From JAHFOW01 sp964370795 (GTDB lineage: Bacteria; Planctomycetota; Brocadiia; Brocadiales; Brocadiaceae): a stretch of 33,327 nucleotides of DNA. This document shows positions 8,657 through 16,320 of this stretch, piece after piece. Under the pieces are notes generated by a model. It worked only from the letters and a program-made list of their open reading frames with translations. It had not been told where the DNA came from and did not search any database. How positions within the stretch are numbered: position 1 is the first letter of the stretch; the number at the start of each line of letters is the position of its first letter. Position numbers and translations under genes: made by a program. Where the stretch lies: contig CAYJME010000008.1 in the NCBI GenBank assembly GCA_964370795.1, positions 1 to 33,327 of the forward strand. The letters are read 5' to 3'.

Positions 8657-9688
8657 TTATTTTTCAAGTACAAAGAATACCGGTACAAGCGCATCAACAA
8701 CAGTATCTCCTGCGCAAGCGTCTTCACAAACTGGTTTATATACTAACGCAGATGTATTAATAGGGCTTGCCCCAAATCCAACTACGTGCGTATGAACGTC
8801 CCAGAGCTGGGTAAGTGGTAATCCCGCACTTCCATCCCAGTCGCTTGCGGCAACAGGAGGACCGGCAATCTGAATTCCATTGAAAAATGTTTTTTCATTA
8901 GAGAATCGATTAGAACCTTGATCGCCGTTATCATATCCGGTCACACCACGCTGTCCATCAGCTCCACACATGGTAAAAAGACCTTCACCACTTATGCTTG
9001 GATGTTTTAAAATAAGTGACTGATAACCAAAAAATCCTGTATTATTCAAACATTTATCGTAAAGAAAAATCTGCTTGCCAGTTGTTGAAAACTCATCTGT
9101 AGCATTTGTGTAAATAACAAGAAGAGACGCACCTTCAAGCTTTATCTCGTGATAATCTGCCGGAGACCATGGATTTTCACCTGAGTTTGCATCATCAAAA
9201 TCCTTAAATGCAAATGCATAATTTCTATTTGGATTATTAAATGCATTTACAAAATCAGTAACATCTTTTTTGTATGTGTGCGTACCACCATCGCCCACCC
9301 ATCCAGGATTTTTCCAGCCAGGGTTTAAATTATCCGCTATCTTATTACCTGTAATAGGTTTATTTCTAAATTTAGCCTTAGATGTAGCTGCACCTACAGT
9401 GTTTTTGTCTATATAACTCCAATAAAGATAAGCTTTTAAAACATTGCTATTCGATGGAACACCCCTCAAAAGTATTACGCCATTTTTTTTATTTCTTAAT
9501 GCCGCACCATTTGCAACGTGCCTCACGTCAGTAAACTTTTCACATGAAATGATTGTTTTCGGAGCCAAAGGCCCCTTAGAATTACCATACAATGGCCCAC
9601 CACCATTTTCCGCAAGGGCCGAGGTGACCAGCGATGCACCCATCACAGCCATCAATGCAAAAACAGGCATTATCATTCTTCTCTTCAT
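8657..9688 (-). CDS. Secreted protein of unknown function (signal peptide; DUF3344-like pattern)
   Basis: A 343-residue exported protein. The N-terminus is a clear Sec signal peptide (positive KRR, hydrophobic core about 6-22, cleavage after SALA before ENGG). The mature part is aromatic- and Gly/Asn-rich with beta-strand-like blocks such as AYLYWSYID, GASLLVIYTNA and LTQLWDVHTH. That layout recalls DUF3344-type surface beta-sandwich proteins; I make this comparison from memory and weakly. Four or more Cys (CEKF, DKCLNN, FTMCGADG, CEDACAG) could form disulfides. Start ATG has a strong GGGAGGAAAA site. It lies downstream of and in the same orientation as the FecR-domain gene, 135 bases away, and ends at a strong terminator. 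A role in the cell surface or matrix is inferred. Confidence 0.8.
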   Translation of the reverse strand: MKRRMIMPVFALMAVMGASLVTSALAENGGGPLYGNSKGPLAPKTIISCEKFTDVRHVANGAALRNKKNGVILLRGVPSNSNVLKAYLYWSYIDKNTVGAATSKAKFRNKPITGNKIADNLNPGWKNPGWVGDGGTHTYKKDVTDFVNAFNNPNRNYAFAFKDFDDANSGENPWSPADYHEIKLEGASLLVIYTNATDEFSTTGKQIFLYDKCLNNTGFFGYQSLILKHPSISGEGLFTMCGADGQRGVTGYDNGDQGSNRFSNEKTFFNGIQIAGPPVAASDWDGSAGLPLTQLWDVHTHVVGFGASPINTSALVYKPVCEDACAGDTVVDALVPVFFVLEK

Positions 9689-9729
9689 CGGTTTTTCCTC
9701 CCTATTATAGATATAAAATAAATAAAACT

Positions 9730-9760
9730 ATTATAGCCTTTATCATCAAGAATATTGCAA
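9730..9760 (-). promoter_or_regulatory. Possible promoter of the secreted-protein gene
   Basis: On the minus strand TATAAT (9735 to 9730) lies 19 bases after TTGCAA (9760 to 9755), about 40 bases from the start codon. A better TTGACA exists further upstream but is too distant. The gene could therefore be made both from here and by read-through from the FecR gene. Confidence 0.35.
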
Positions 9761-9823
9761 CACTGTCAATATAAATTCGAAGGGTATACACAGCCCCTCA
9801 AAAAACGGTTTTACTTCAAGACT

Positions 9824-10926
9824 TTAGCTTACCGGAGGTTCCGTTGTAGTCGTTGTACCACCGCCACGCACAGTCCCCGTTGTAGTCGTTGTCACTACGG
9901 TCGAGGTCGTTGTTGTAAATAATGTGGTTGATGTCGTGCCGCCACCTTGTATCGTTGCCGGCACCAACAACGGCACCGCCGACGGTATCGTTGGCAACGT
10001 GGTCGTGGTTGTTGAAACGGTAGTCGCGGTTGTTCGCCCCATTGGTCTCTCAGTCGCAGCACTTGCTATAGTCGTCTTGTGCTGGTCAGATAAACTCAAA
10101 CTTGCCGTCCATATGCCCTGCTCTACCCCATTGGCAAACACCAGCATTCCTTCTTTTTTCGTCGTCGTTATACTTGCATTGTATTCATCTAACTGCACTA
10201 ATGCCTCACCACCACTGCCAATCCTCAATACCGATCCATCTTCCGATTTCATCTCAAACGGCTTCTTCCCCCCCACCGCCACGCTAAATGTACCCTGGTT
10301 CCTCGGTATCGTTACTGACTGCCCCGCCGAAAGCTCAAATGACTGACCCGTCCTTGCATACACAAACCGAGGCGCTCCTTGCTCTACCCGAAACGCCACT
10401 TCGCTACTCTTTGCAGAAACATCTATTTTAGCAGGCCTATCCAAAATTATCCTCTGGTCATTCACGTCTATCTCAGTTGCCATAAAGCCTGTCTTGGCAA
10501 GATTCGCAACTATACGACCTTCCCTTAGCTCAAACACTCGAACCTCCCCTTTTCCGCTCCTATTAGTAAGGTAAAACTTCAGAGAGGTCTGCTCCCCGAC
10601 ATCCACCTTCACCTTATCTTCCAGGACAATCTTTGCGCCCCCCCGCTTCCCCGTTATAATACTGTCGCCATCCTGTAAAAATGGAAANNNNNNNNNNAGC
10701 TAAGCCTGGATGTCTTTGCGTCAAGTAAAACCCCCTCGTGCTGAATCCAAACATCTCCAGAATAAGACCGGATCTTCCCGATATCCTCGCTATCTTTGGC
10801 AAAACTAATACCGGATACCACAACCGATATCAGCACAACACTCAAAAAAGCAAAGCTGCTTATCTTGCATGATACGCCATGAGAAGATAACCAATTATTG
10901 AATAAGGCCTTCTTATCGGTCACCAT
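9824..10926 (-). CDS. FecR-domain protein with Thr-rich C-terminal tail (interrupted by N gap)
   Basis: One gene split in appearance by the 10-N gap at 10688-10697. The start is the ATG at 10924-10926 behind a GGAGGGAGG site. An N-terminal hydrophobic segment (about residues 22-42, ISSFAFLSVVLISVVVSG, ending near FAK) is a signal peptide or anchor. A FecR-like fold follows: GKIRSYSGDVWIQHEG before the gap and LQDGDSIITGKRGGAK then IVLEDK after it, matching the usual GD-I-TG pattern. The two flanks are in different frames across 10 Ns, but both read FecR sequence, so the true gap length is 2 modulo 3. The last 80 or so residues are a low-complexity Thr/Gly/Pro tail (STTTTTLP, TSTVVTTTTTGTV), built from partly repeated DNA (GTTGTAGTCGTTGT), which suggests a surface-exposed, possibly glycosylated stalk. 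It is probably extracytoplasmic. Expression should depend on the upstream riboswitch. Confidence 0.82.
10688..10697. other. Assembly gap (10 N) inside the FecR-domain gene
   Basis: Ten Ns. Frames on both sides encode parts of one FecR domain but do not join in phase across 10 bases; a length of 2, 5, 8 or 11 would restore one frame. Confidence 0.95.
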
Positions 10927-11034
10927 GAGCTTCCTCCCTCCTTAAAATATTATTACCTAAATTACCTAAATTTGCCTTACGCCCAATCAACAAGTCGAAT
11001 ATTTACCAACCGCACAACTCTCAACCAATAAAAA

Positions 11035-11139
11035 TTAATCACCGCCCATCCCAACGAATGCTTCAACAATAATCACTGCATCGAAAAAGAGATTATGCAT
11101 TCCACCCGTCCAACCAAAATATAAAACACATACCTCCAT
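11035..11139 (-). CDS. Candidate 34-residue ORF in the riboswitch-controlled leader
   Basis: A small open frame runs from ATG at 11137-11139 to TAA at 11035-11037 on the minus strand. It lies between the riboswitch terminator and the FecR-domain gene. The peptide begins MEVCVLYFGWTGG and ends VEAFVGMGGD, with a hydrophobic middle (LFFDAVIIVEAF). The frame remains open upstream to the terminator T-run, so other starts, including an internal ATG at 11100, are possible. No convincing Shine-Dalgarno precedes the first ATG; a GGGTGG precedes the internal one. It looks protein-like, but I do not recognise it and it could be chance. Confidence 0.35.
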   Translation of the reverse strand: MEVCVLYFGWTGGMHNLFFDAVIIVEAFVGMGGD

Positions 11140-11166
11140 TAACCATAAAACCGTTAGATATACAAC

Positions 11167-11221
11167 AAAAAAACCCTGCCGTAAACCATTCTTCGACTGC
11201 ATGGCTACTTTATAGCAGGGT
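11167..11221 (-). terminator. Terminator / expression platform of the c-di-GMP riboswitch
   Basis: On the minus strand ACCCTGC (from 11221) pairs with GCAGGGT (to 11173) and is followed by seven Ts (11173-11167). The long loop contains two small hairpins of its own: CTA-TAAAG-TAG and CCAT...ATGG. It starts about 30 bases after the aptamer, the usual place for a transcription-terminating expression platform, and lies about 240 bases before the FecR-domain start. Confidence 0.75.
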
Positions 11222-11249
11222 GTCTCTAGCTCTTAATTTTGACTTCATA

Positions 11250-11350
11250 AACATTCCTCGGCAGTATGGCTATCTTTACAATTTAACATTATAAAGATAC
11301 CTCTACTTTGCGCCCCCTAATCGCTTAAGGTTAGCCTTTATCGTAATGTT
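11250..11350 (-). promoter_or_regulatory. Cyclic-di-GMP-I (GEMM) riboswitch aptamer
   Basis: Read on the minus strand, the segment follows the GEMM-I layout closely. A P1 helix is formed by AACATT (11350-11345) with AATGTT (11255-11250). Then comes GGCTAACC; a stem CCTTAA/TTAGGG closed by a GCGA (GNRA) tetraloop; the hallmark CGCAAAG; a second stem pairing TATCTTTA with TAAAGATA; and the closing GCC..TGCCGA. These are the conserved positions of the c-di-GMP-I class (GGCAAACC, GNRA loop, GACGCAAAGC, tetraloop receptor, UGCCGA). A strong promoter lies upstream and a terminator downstream, so it should control the FecR-domain and secreted-protein genes according to c-di-GMP level. Whether the ligand turns them on or off cannot be read by eye. 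Confidence 0.82.
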
Positions 11351-11421
11351 CGTGCTTAAATTTTTATTTAAACATCACAAGCACACAAATTCCTTATAAA
11401 TAATTAATCAGTTCGCAGTGC

Positions 11422-11449
11422 ATTATATCATTAAAAATATTTTTGTCAA
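11422..11449 (-). promoter_or_regulatory. Strong sigma-70-type promoter of the riboswitch leader
   Basis: On the minus strand a consensus TTGACA (11449-11444) and a consensus TATAAT (11427-11422) are 16 bases apart. Transcription would start near 11415, giving a leader of almost 500 bases that includes the riboswitch, its terminator and the small ORF before the FecR-domain start codon. Confidence 0.75.
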
Positions 11450-11601
11450 CCAAATATTAAAAATATACCAAGAGGCTTAACTTTTAAATAGCTCCAGCAA
11501 TATCAACTAACACCTCGTACGTTAATCTCTCTGTATTAGAAACGTTATATTTCCGTACCTCTCCCTTCCCTGGGAGGAGACTAAATACATTAATGTCAAA
11601 T

Positions 11602-11997
11602 TTAGTGTGCAGCCTCAGACTCACAGGCAACCCGATATTGACCCGGGTTCAAAAGATTCTCAAATTCGTCCGGGTTGGAAAACTCTAACTGAACTAACCA
11701 GCCTACGCCATAGGGGTCTTCGTTTACTAACTGTGGTTTTTCCAAAATAGCCTTGTTTGTCAACGTAACTTTACCAGATAGTGGAGAATAAATATCGTAA
11801 GCGGCCTTTACTGACTCAATAACTGCACAGGGCGCACCCATCTTTAATTCCTTTCCCAATTTAGGCAATTCCACAAAAACAATGTCCTTGAGTTGTTGTT
11901 GTGCAAAGTCAGTAATGCCCACCATTATTTCTTTCTGATTTACCTTTCTTACCCATTCATGAGTCTTTGTGTAAAATAGTTCGTCTGGTATGTTCAT
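11602..11997 (-). CDS. gcvH: Glycine cleavage system H protein
   Basis: Small lipoyl carrier of the glycine cleavage complex, shuttling the aminomethyl group between the P, T and L proteins in the cytoplasm. The 131-residue product has the full GcvH fold: THEWV near the N-terminus, GITDFAQQQLKDIVFVELP, and the lipoylation site K64 in ESVKAAYDIYSPLSG. The GVGWLVQLE segment near the end is also typical. An AAGGGGG lies upstream of the ATG at slightly long distance. No gcvP or gcvT gene is in the window, so it is a lone locus here; stand-alone H proteins may also serve in lipoate relay. Confidence 0.95.
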   Translation of the reverse strand: MNIPDELFYTKTHEWVRKVNQKEIMVGITDFAQQQLKDIVFVELPKLGKELKMGAPCAVIESVKAAYDIYSPLSGKVTLTNKAILEKPQLVNEDPYGVGWLVQLEFSNPDEFENLLNPGQYRVACESEAAH

Positions 11998-12231
11998 TAT
12001 TTTTAAGCGCCCCCTTTTGGTTCTGTTTCAATAGAGATCAGTTATAAAGTCTTAGAACTGTACTGAGAAATTACCCAAAATCTGAACACATTTTTTTGTT
12101 CTGGTCAAGTGTTTTTTTGTTAAATCGGGAAATTTCTTGATTTATTTAATTAACAGGTGGTATCCTTTTCTCATAATAATTCTACCGAAATATTTCAGCG
12201 TGGTCTGAGAACCAATAAATTCACGAAATCC

Positions 12232-12930
12232 ATGAAAAAGAACATAAAGACCATTCTTGCTATTGGCCCCCACCCTGACGACGTAGAAGGCGGCATGGGC
12301 GGAACTATCCTGAAATTGGCAACCCTTGGATATGAAGCACACATCCTTGACCTGACCAACGGCGAACCTACCCCCCACGGAAGTCCTGAAATTCGCAAAA
12401 AAGAATGTGAACATGCCGCTCTCATGCTTGGCGTAAAAAGCAGAACAGTGCTCGATTTGCCCAATCGCTACCTGATGGACACCATTGAAGCGCGCAAAAA
12501 GGTTGCCGCGGTGATCCGGAATATACGTCCTCAGATACTTTTCCTTCCTTACTGGATTGACGCCCACCCAGACCATGTTCAGGCTACCCTAGTTGGTGAA
12601 GCCGGTCGATTCTATGCAAAACTGACAAAATCGGATATCCCCGGAGAACCATTCTATCCTACGCACATCTTTTATTACTTATGTTCACACTTCCGTCTTC
12701 ATGTTACACCCTCATTTGTATTGGACATCAGTAAGGAATTTGAGAAAAAACTCCAGATTGCCCGGGTATATCAGTCTCAATTTGCCTATGACGATGCGAG
12801 ATGGAAATATATTAGCAGTTCAATTATGGCAAGAAATCAATATTATGGTAATTTAATACGAGCCGACTATGGCGAGCCTTTTATGAGTCGAGAACAGATT
12901 GGTTTGTCGGACATACGGGATATCCTATAA
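12232..12930 (+). CDS. bshB1: PIG-L family deacetylase, BshB1-like
   Basis: Zinc-dependent LmbE/PIG-L amidase. The HPDD motif (H14-D17, in AIGPHPDDVEGGMGG) and the later HPDH (in WIDAHPDHVQA) provide the metal site. The order LTNGEPTPHGSPEIRKKE, LDLPNRYLMDT and the C-terminal ARNQYYGNLI..YGEPF follows the BshB1 pattern, the enzyme that deacetylates GlcNAc-malate in bacillithiol synthesis. No other bsh gene is nearby, so the substrate is inferred. I choose the ATG at 12232 (MKKNIKTILAIG) as the family-like start, giving 232 residues; an in-frame GTG at 12157 would add 25 atypical residues. The next gene begins 2 bases after the stop, indicating an operon. Confidence 0.85.
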   Translation: MKKNIKTILAIGPHPDDVEGGMGGTILKLATLGYEAHILDLTNGEPTPHGSPEIRKKECEHAALMLGVKSRTVLDLPNRYLMDTIEARKKVAAVIRNIRPQILFLPYWIDAHPDHVQATLVGEAGRFYAKLTKSDIPGEPFYPTHIFYYLCSHFRLHVTPSFVLDISKEFEKKLQIARVYQSQFAYDDARWKYISSSIMARNQYYGNLIRADYGEPFMSREQIGLSDIRDIL

Positions 12931-12932
12931 CT

Positions 12933-13949
12933 ATGAAATATTTTCCCGTTGGGAAACTTGATTATCGTCTGCTTGAAAAACTATTTGCATTAAATCCCCT
13001 AAACGACCCGAGGGTACTTATTGGCCCACGAATTGGTGAGGATGCCGCCGTCATAGACGTTGGTAAAAAGTATCTCGTGGCCAAGACAGACCCCGTCACC
13101 TTTACCACACATCGCATCGGGTGGTATGCCGTTAATATAAACGCCAACGATATCGCCACCATGGGGGCCACGCCAAAGTGGTTTCTGGCAACCGTCCTAT
13201 TGCCGGAAAGGAAGACAAACGCAAAACTCGCAACAGAAATTTTTCTCGATATTATCAAAGCAACTCAAACACTCAACATCACCCTGTGCGGCGGCCACAC
13301 GGAAGTTACTTATAAGATCGACCGTCCTATCGTCATTGGACACATGCTGGGCGAAGTTGAAAAAAATAAGCTTGTAATAAAGAATCATGCACGTCCTGGC
13401 GATGACCTTTTGCTGACCAAAGGAATAGCCATAGAAGGAACCTCTATCATTGCACGGGAAAAGGCTTCGGAAATTACGAAAATATTTGGCAAGCAGTTCG
13501 TCAAAAGGGCACAGAAATTCATTGACAAACCAGGGCTCAGTATCGTCCAGGACGCCTTATTAGCCAATAAAGTGGCTCATATCCACGCCATGCATGACCC
13601 AACAGAGGGCGGATTGGCAACGGGAGTTCTTGAACTAACAGTGGCATCCGGCACCGGGGCTGTCATTGATATGGAAAAGATTCCGTGTTATAAAGAAACG
13701 GAACAAATCTGTACTTTATACAATATCCATCCGCTCGGCCTTATTGCATCAGGGGCATTGCTCATTGCGCTCGATCCAAAAGATTCAAAGAAGGTTATTG
13801 CCACCCTTGATAAAAATGGTACCGAATGTACCCTGATTGGTAAGCTCACACAAAAAAGCGAAGGATTAAAACTTTTGAAAAAAGATAAGCTTTCAAAGAT
13901 GCCCGTGTTTAAAACTGATGAAATTACCAGGGTTTTATCACGGGTGTAA
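12933..13949 (+). CDS. AIR synthase-related protein (HypE/ThiL/SelD superfamily)
   Basis: ATP-binding PurM-like protein of 338 residues. The N-terminal dimer half contains GEDAAVIDVGKKYLVAKTD and NINANDIATMGATP; the C-terminal half starts with HDPTEGGLATGVLE. This is the HypE-like branch. True HypE ends in a short tail with a terminal Cys (PRIC type) that carries the cyanide group; here the protein ends ITRVLSRV with no Cys, so a hydrogenase role is not supported. No other hyp genes are near. It is co-transcribed with the PIG-L deacetylase, so it may act on a related metabolite. The substrate is unknown. Confidence 0.85.
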   Translation: MKYFPVGKLDYRLLEKLFALNPLNDPRVLIGPRIGEDAAVIDVGKKYLVAKTDPVTFTTHRIGWYAVNINANDIATMGATPKWFLATVLLPERKTNAKLATEIFLDIIKATQTLNITLCGGHTEVTYKIDRPIVIGHMLGEVEKNKLVIKNHARPGDDLLLTKGIAIEGTSIIAREKASEITKIFGKQFVKRAQKFIDKPGLSIVQDALLANKVAHIHAMHDPTEGGLATGVLELTVASGTGAVIDMEKIPCYKETEQICTLYNIHPLGLIASGALLIALDPKDSKKVIATLDKNGTECTLIGKLTQKSEGLKLLKKDKLSKMPVFKTDEITRVLSRV

Positions 13950-14071
13950 AAACTGGTTCTGTGTATTCTTCTATTTTGACACGATTTCTGCCTTGCCAGA
14001 GATAGGGCATCATCAGCCCTTTTTGTCAGTTCTTCCACCTATCGAGAACCGCTTGTACCTTCTTAAGCAGA

Positions 14072-14117
14072 GCGAAGCAATCTTTCTCATGTGAGATTGC
14101 TACAAGCAAAGCCTTCG
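14072..14117. repeat. Dispersed repeat (AGCAATCT / AGATTGCT hairpin)
   Basis: AGCAATCT (14076-14083) pairs with AGATTGCT (14094-14101), flanked by GCGAAGC and GCCTTCGC. A related sequence in the opposite orientation is at 29210-29245 (TGTCATTGCAAGCGAAGCGAAGTAATCTTTCTC). The rest of the 400-base gap 13950-14350 shows no convincing gene. Confidence 0.5.
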
Positions 14118-14270
14118 CAATGACAACCTTCTTTTGCGTTGACTGTACAGGAAGACCGGGCGACTGCCCATCCAAATTCTTTGCGCGCTCAACGTGAATG
14201 GCAATTGCGCTTATGTTGGCCAAATCAAGACGTTTGTCTATTATTAATTTCAACCATCACCGTATTTTTA

Positions 14271-14300
14271 TTGACATCTATGGGAATAAAGACATATTAT
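14271..14300 (+). promoter_or_regulatory. Candidate promoter of hflK-hflC
   Basis: Consensus TTGACA at 14271-14276 and TATTAT at 14295-14300 with an 18-base spacer, about 50 bases before the hflK start codon. Confidence 0.6.
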
Positions 14301-14350
14301 CTCTAAAAACCAGTAAAATTTTTACAACCGTCATTAAAGGAGGACACACC

Positions 14351-15355
14351 ATGCCTGACTATGGACCATTTAGAAGACCACAAGAAATACAATTCCGTGA
14401 TATACCGTGGAACACAATCAAAAAATATATACCGCCCGTCTTGATTATCATCTTTGTTATTATCACAGGCTATACGGTATTTTATACCGTAAAGGCCAAT
14501 GAGGAAGCCGTTATCCTGAGATTCGGCAGATACATTGAAACGGTTGGTCCCGGGCTTCACTCCAAAGTTCCGTATGGTATCGACAAAATAATCAAGGGCG
14601 AAGTCAAACGCATCTATAACGAAGAATTTGGATTCAGGACAGAGCCACGTGGCCTTTCCAGTCCTGATAATTATACACATCCTGATGCAAGAGAAGAAAA
14701 ACTGATGCTCACGGGCGACTTAAACTGTGCTGAGGTACAGTGGGTTATCCGGTACAAAATAAAAGCACTGGAAGAATATATTTTTAACGTGAGAACCGTT
14801 CAGGAAACAATACGCGGCGTCTCACAGGCTGTCATGCGCACCCTGGTTGGTGATCTATCTATCGACGAAGTGCTCACCATTGGCAGGACGGAAATAGAGC
14901 AAAAGGCAAAGGAGGACATCCAGAAGATTTTGGACAGTTTTCATTGTGGCATTGACATCCAGACGGTGCTCCTTAAGGGTGTTGATCCACCCCCACCAGT
15001 AAAAGATGCTTTTAATGCGGTAAACCAGGCAATCCAAATCCGCGATAGAATCATTAACGATGCCGAGGGACAAAAAAATAAAATTCTCCCTGCCGCCGAA
15101 GGAAAGAAAGAACAAGTTATCAAAGAGGCCGAAGGATACCGAATCCGAAGGGTAAATGAGGCCACGGGTGATATCAAGGCATTTCTTGCCGTCTATGAAG
15201 AATACAAAAAGGCAGAGGATGTAACCAGGCGAAGACTCTTCCTGGAAACCATGGCAAAGGCCATCCCGAAATGTGAAAAATTATACATCGTTGATAAAGA
15301 TTTAAAAGGGTTACTGCCTATACTGAAGTTCAACGAGGAAGGGGAAAAGAAATGA
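14351..15355 (+). CDS. hflK: HflK-like SPFH/band-7 membrane protease modulator
   Basis: Inner-membrane SPFH protein that, with HflC, forms the large complex regulating the FtsH protease. The ATG at 14351 follows AAAGGAGG at ideal distance and gives 334 residues; the frame is open further upstream but without support. One membrane segment (about residues 31-50) is preceded by a Pro/Arg-rich cytoplasmic head. The band-7 domain starts at VKANEEAVILRFGRYIETVGPGLHSKVPYG, with the HflK-type LMLTGDLN and a coiled-coil DAEGQKNKI..AAEGKKEQVIKEAEGY later. Its TGA overlaps the hflC ATG (ATGA), typical of translational coupling. Confidence 0.9.
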   Translation: MPDYGPFRRPQEIQFRDIPWNTIKKYIPPVLIIIFVIITGYTVFYTVKANEEAVILRFGRYIETVGPGLHSKVPYGIDKIIKGEVKRIYNEEFGFRTEPRGLSSPDNYTHPDAREEKLMLTGDLNCAEVQWVIRYKIKALEEYIFNVRTVQETIRGVSQAVMRTLVGDLSIDEVLTIGRTEIEQKAKEDIQKILDSFHCGIDIQTVLLKGVDPPPPVKDAFNAVNQAIQIRDRIINDAEGQKNKILPAAEGKKEQVIKEAEGYRIRRVNEATGDIKAFLAVYEEYKKAEDVTRRRLFLETMAKAIPKCEKLYIVDKDLKGLLPILKFNEEGEKK

Positions 15356-16320
15356 AGAAGTCCATGATCATTTCCATTATTATTGCCGTTTCGGCGTTCT
15401 TGATATGTTTAAAAGGATCTTTGTATGTTGCAGACATACGATTTCAAGCGGTGATCACACAATTTGGAAAACCCGTTCGAACGGTTACAAAACCTGGACT
15501 TTATGTCAAGGCCCCATTTATCCAGGAGATCAAATATTTTGACAAACGACTGCTTGAATGGAGCGGTGAACCAAGCGATATCCTCACGAGGGACAAGGAA
15601 AATATCGGGGTTGGCGCATGGGCGCGGTGGAAGATCACCGACTCCCTTAAATTTTACACATCACTGGGAACTGAGGAGCGCGGACAGGGTGTGCTGGATG
15701 AAGTTATTGAATCAGCCGTTAAAAACGTGGTAAGCGCTTACACCTTAAAAGAGGTCTTAAGAAATACCAATCGCAAGCTCGAATACACAACAAAGGAACT
15801 CGAAGAAGCAGAGGAAAAAAAGGTGTTGATCAAAATGGGGCGCGATAAAATCGTTGAAGAAATCCGGAAAATGGCCACACGGGCGCTGGAAGGCCGCTAT
15901 GGAATTGAATTGGTAGACGTCCGTATCAGATACATCAATTACGTCGAGGCCGTCATCCCCAAGATATACGACCGCATGCGTTCTGAGCGTATACGTATTG
16001 CGAACAAATACGAATCTGAGGGACGGAAAGAAGAGGCGGAAATCCTGGGTTCCATGAAGAGAGAACTGGAACGCATAGAATCGGAAGGGTATCGTACCGC
16101 CGAGGAAATTAAAGGACAGGCCAACGCCGAGGCAATAAAAATTTATGCCGAGGCGTACGAAAAGGCCCCTGAATTTTATTCCTTCACAAAAACCCTGGAG
16201 ACGTATGAATCAACCTTCAACAAACAAACCCAACTCATCCTCACCACAGATGGAGATTATTTTAAATATTTGAAGAGTTTCGAGAAGGAAAATAAGACTA
16301 TGTCAAATGAAACAAAATAA
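15352..16320 (+). CDS. hflC: HflC-like SPFH/band-7 protein
   Basis: Partner of HflK in the membrane SPFH complex that limits FtsH proteolysis. The 322-residue product has an N-terminal membrane anchor (about 5-24). The band-7 domain begins FQAVITQFGKPVRTVTKPGLYVKAP and includes FDKRLLEW and GVGAWARWKI. The HflC-type segment YGIELVDVRIRYINY is followed by a long charged coiled coil (ERIRIANKYESEGRKEEAEI). The start overlaps the hflK stop. The end (SFEKENKTMSNETK) lies next to a possible frameshifted small ORF. Confidence 0.9.
   Translation: MKKSMIISIIIAVSAFLICLKGSLYVADIRFQAVITQFGKPVRTVTKPGLYVKAPFIQEIKYFDKRLLEWSGEPSDILTRDKENIGVGAWARWKITDSLKFYTSLGTEERGQGVLDEVIESAVKNVVSAYTLKEVLRNTNRKLEYTTKELEEAEEKKVLIKMGRDKIVEEIRKMATRALEGRYGIELVDVRIRYINYVEAVIPKIYDRMRSERIRIANKYESEGRKEEAEILGSMKRELERIESEGYRTAEEIKGQANAEAIKIYAEAYEKAPEFYSFTKTLETYESTFNKQTQLILTTDGDYFKYLKSFEKENKTMSNETK

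Noticed and set aside
12085..12105. GAACA..TGTTC inverted repeat upstream of gcvH as a riboswitch or operator
   Set aside because: Arms are only five bases with an A/T loop, and no glycine-riboswitch core motifs are visible.
14026..14253. Minus-strand open frame of 75 codons between the AIR-synthase-like gene and hflK
   Set aside because: It runs through a dispersed hairpin repeat, has no ribosome site and no recognisable domain; the frame is probably chance.
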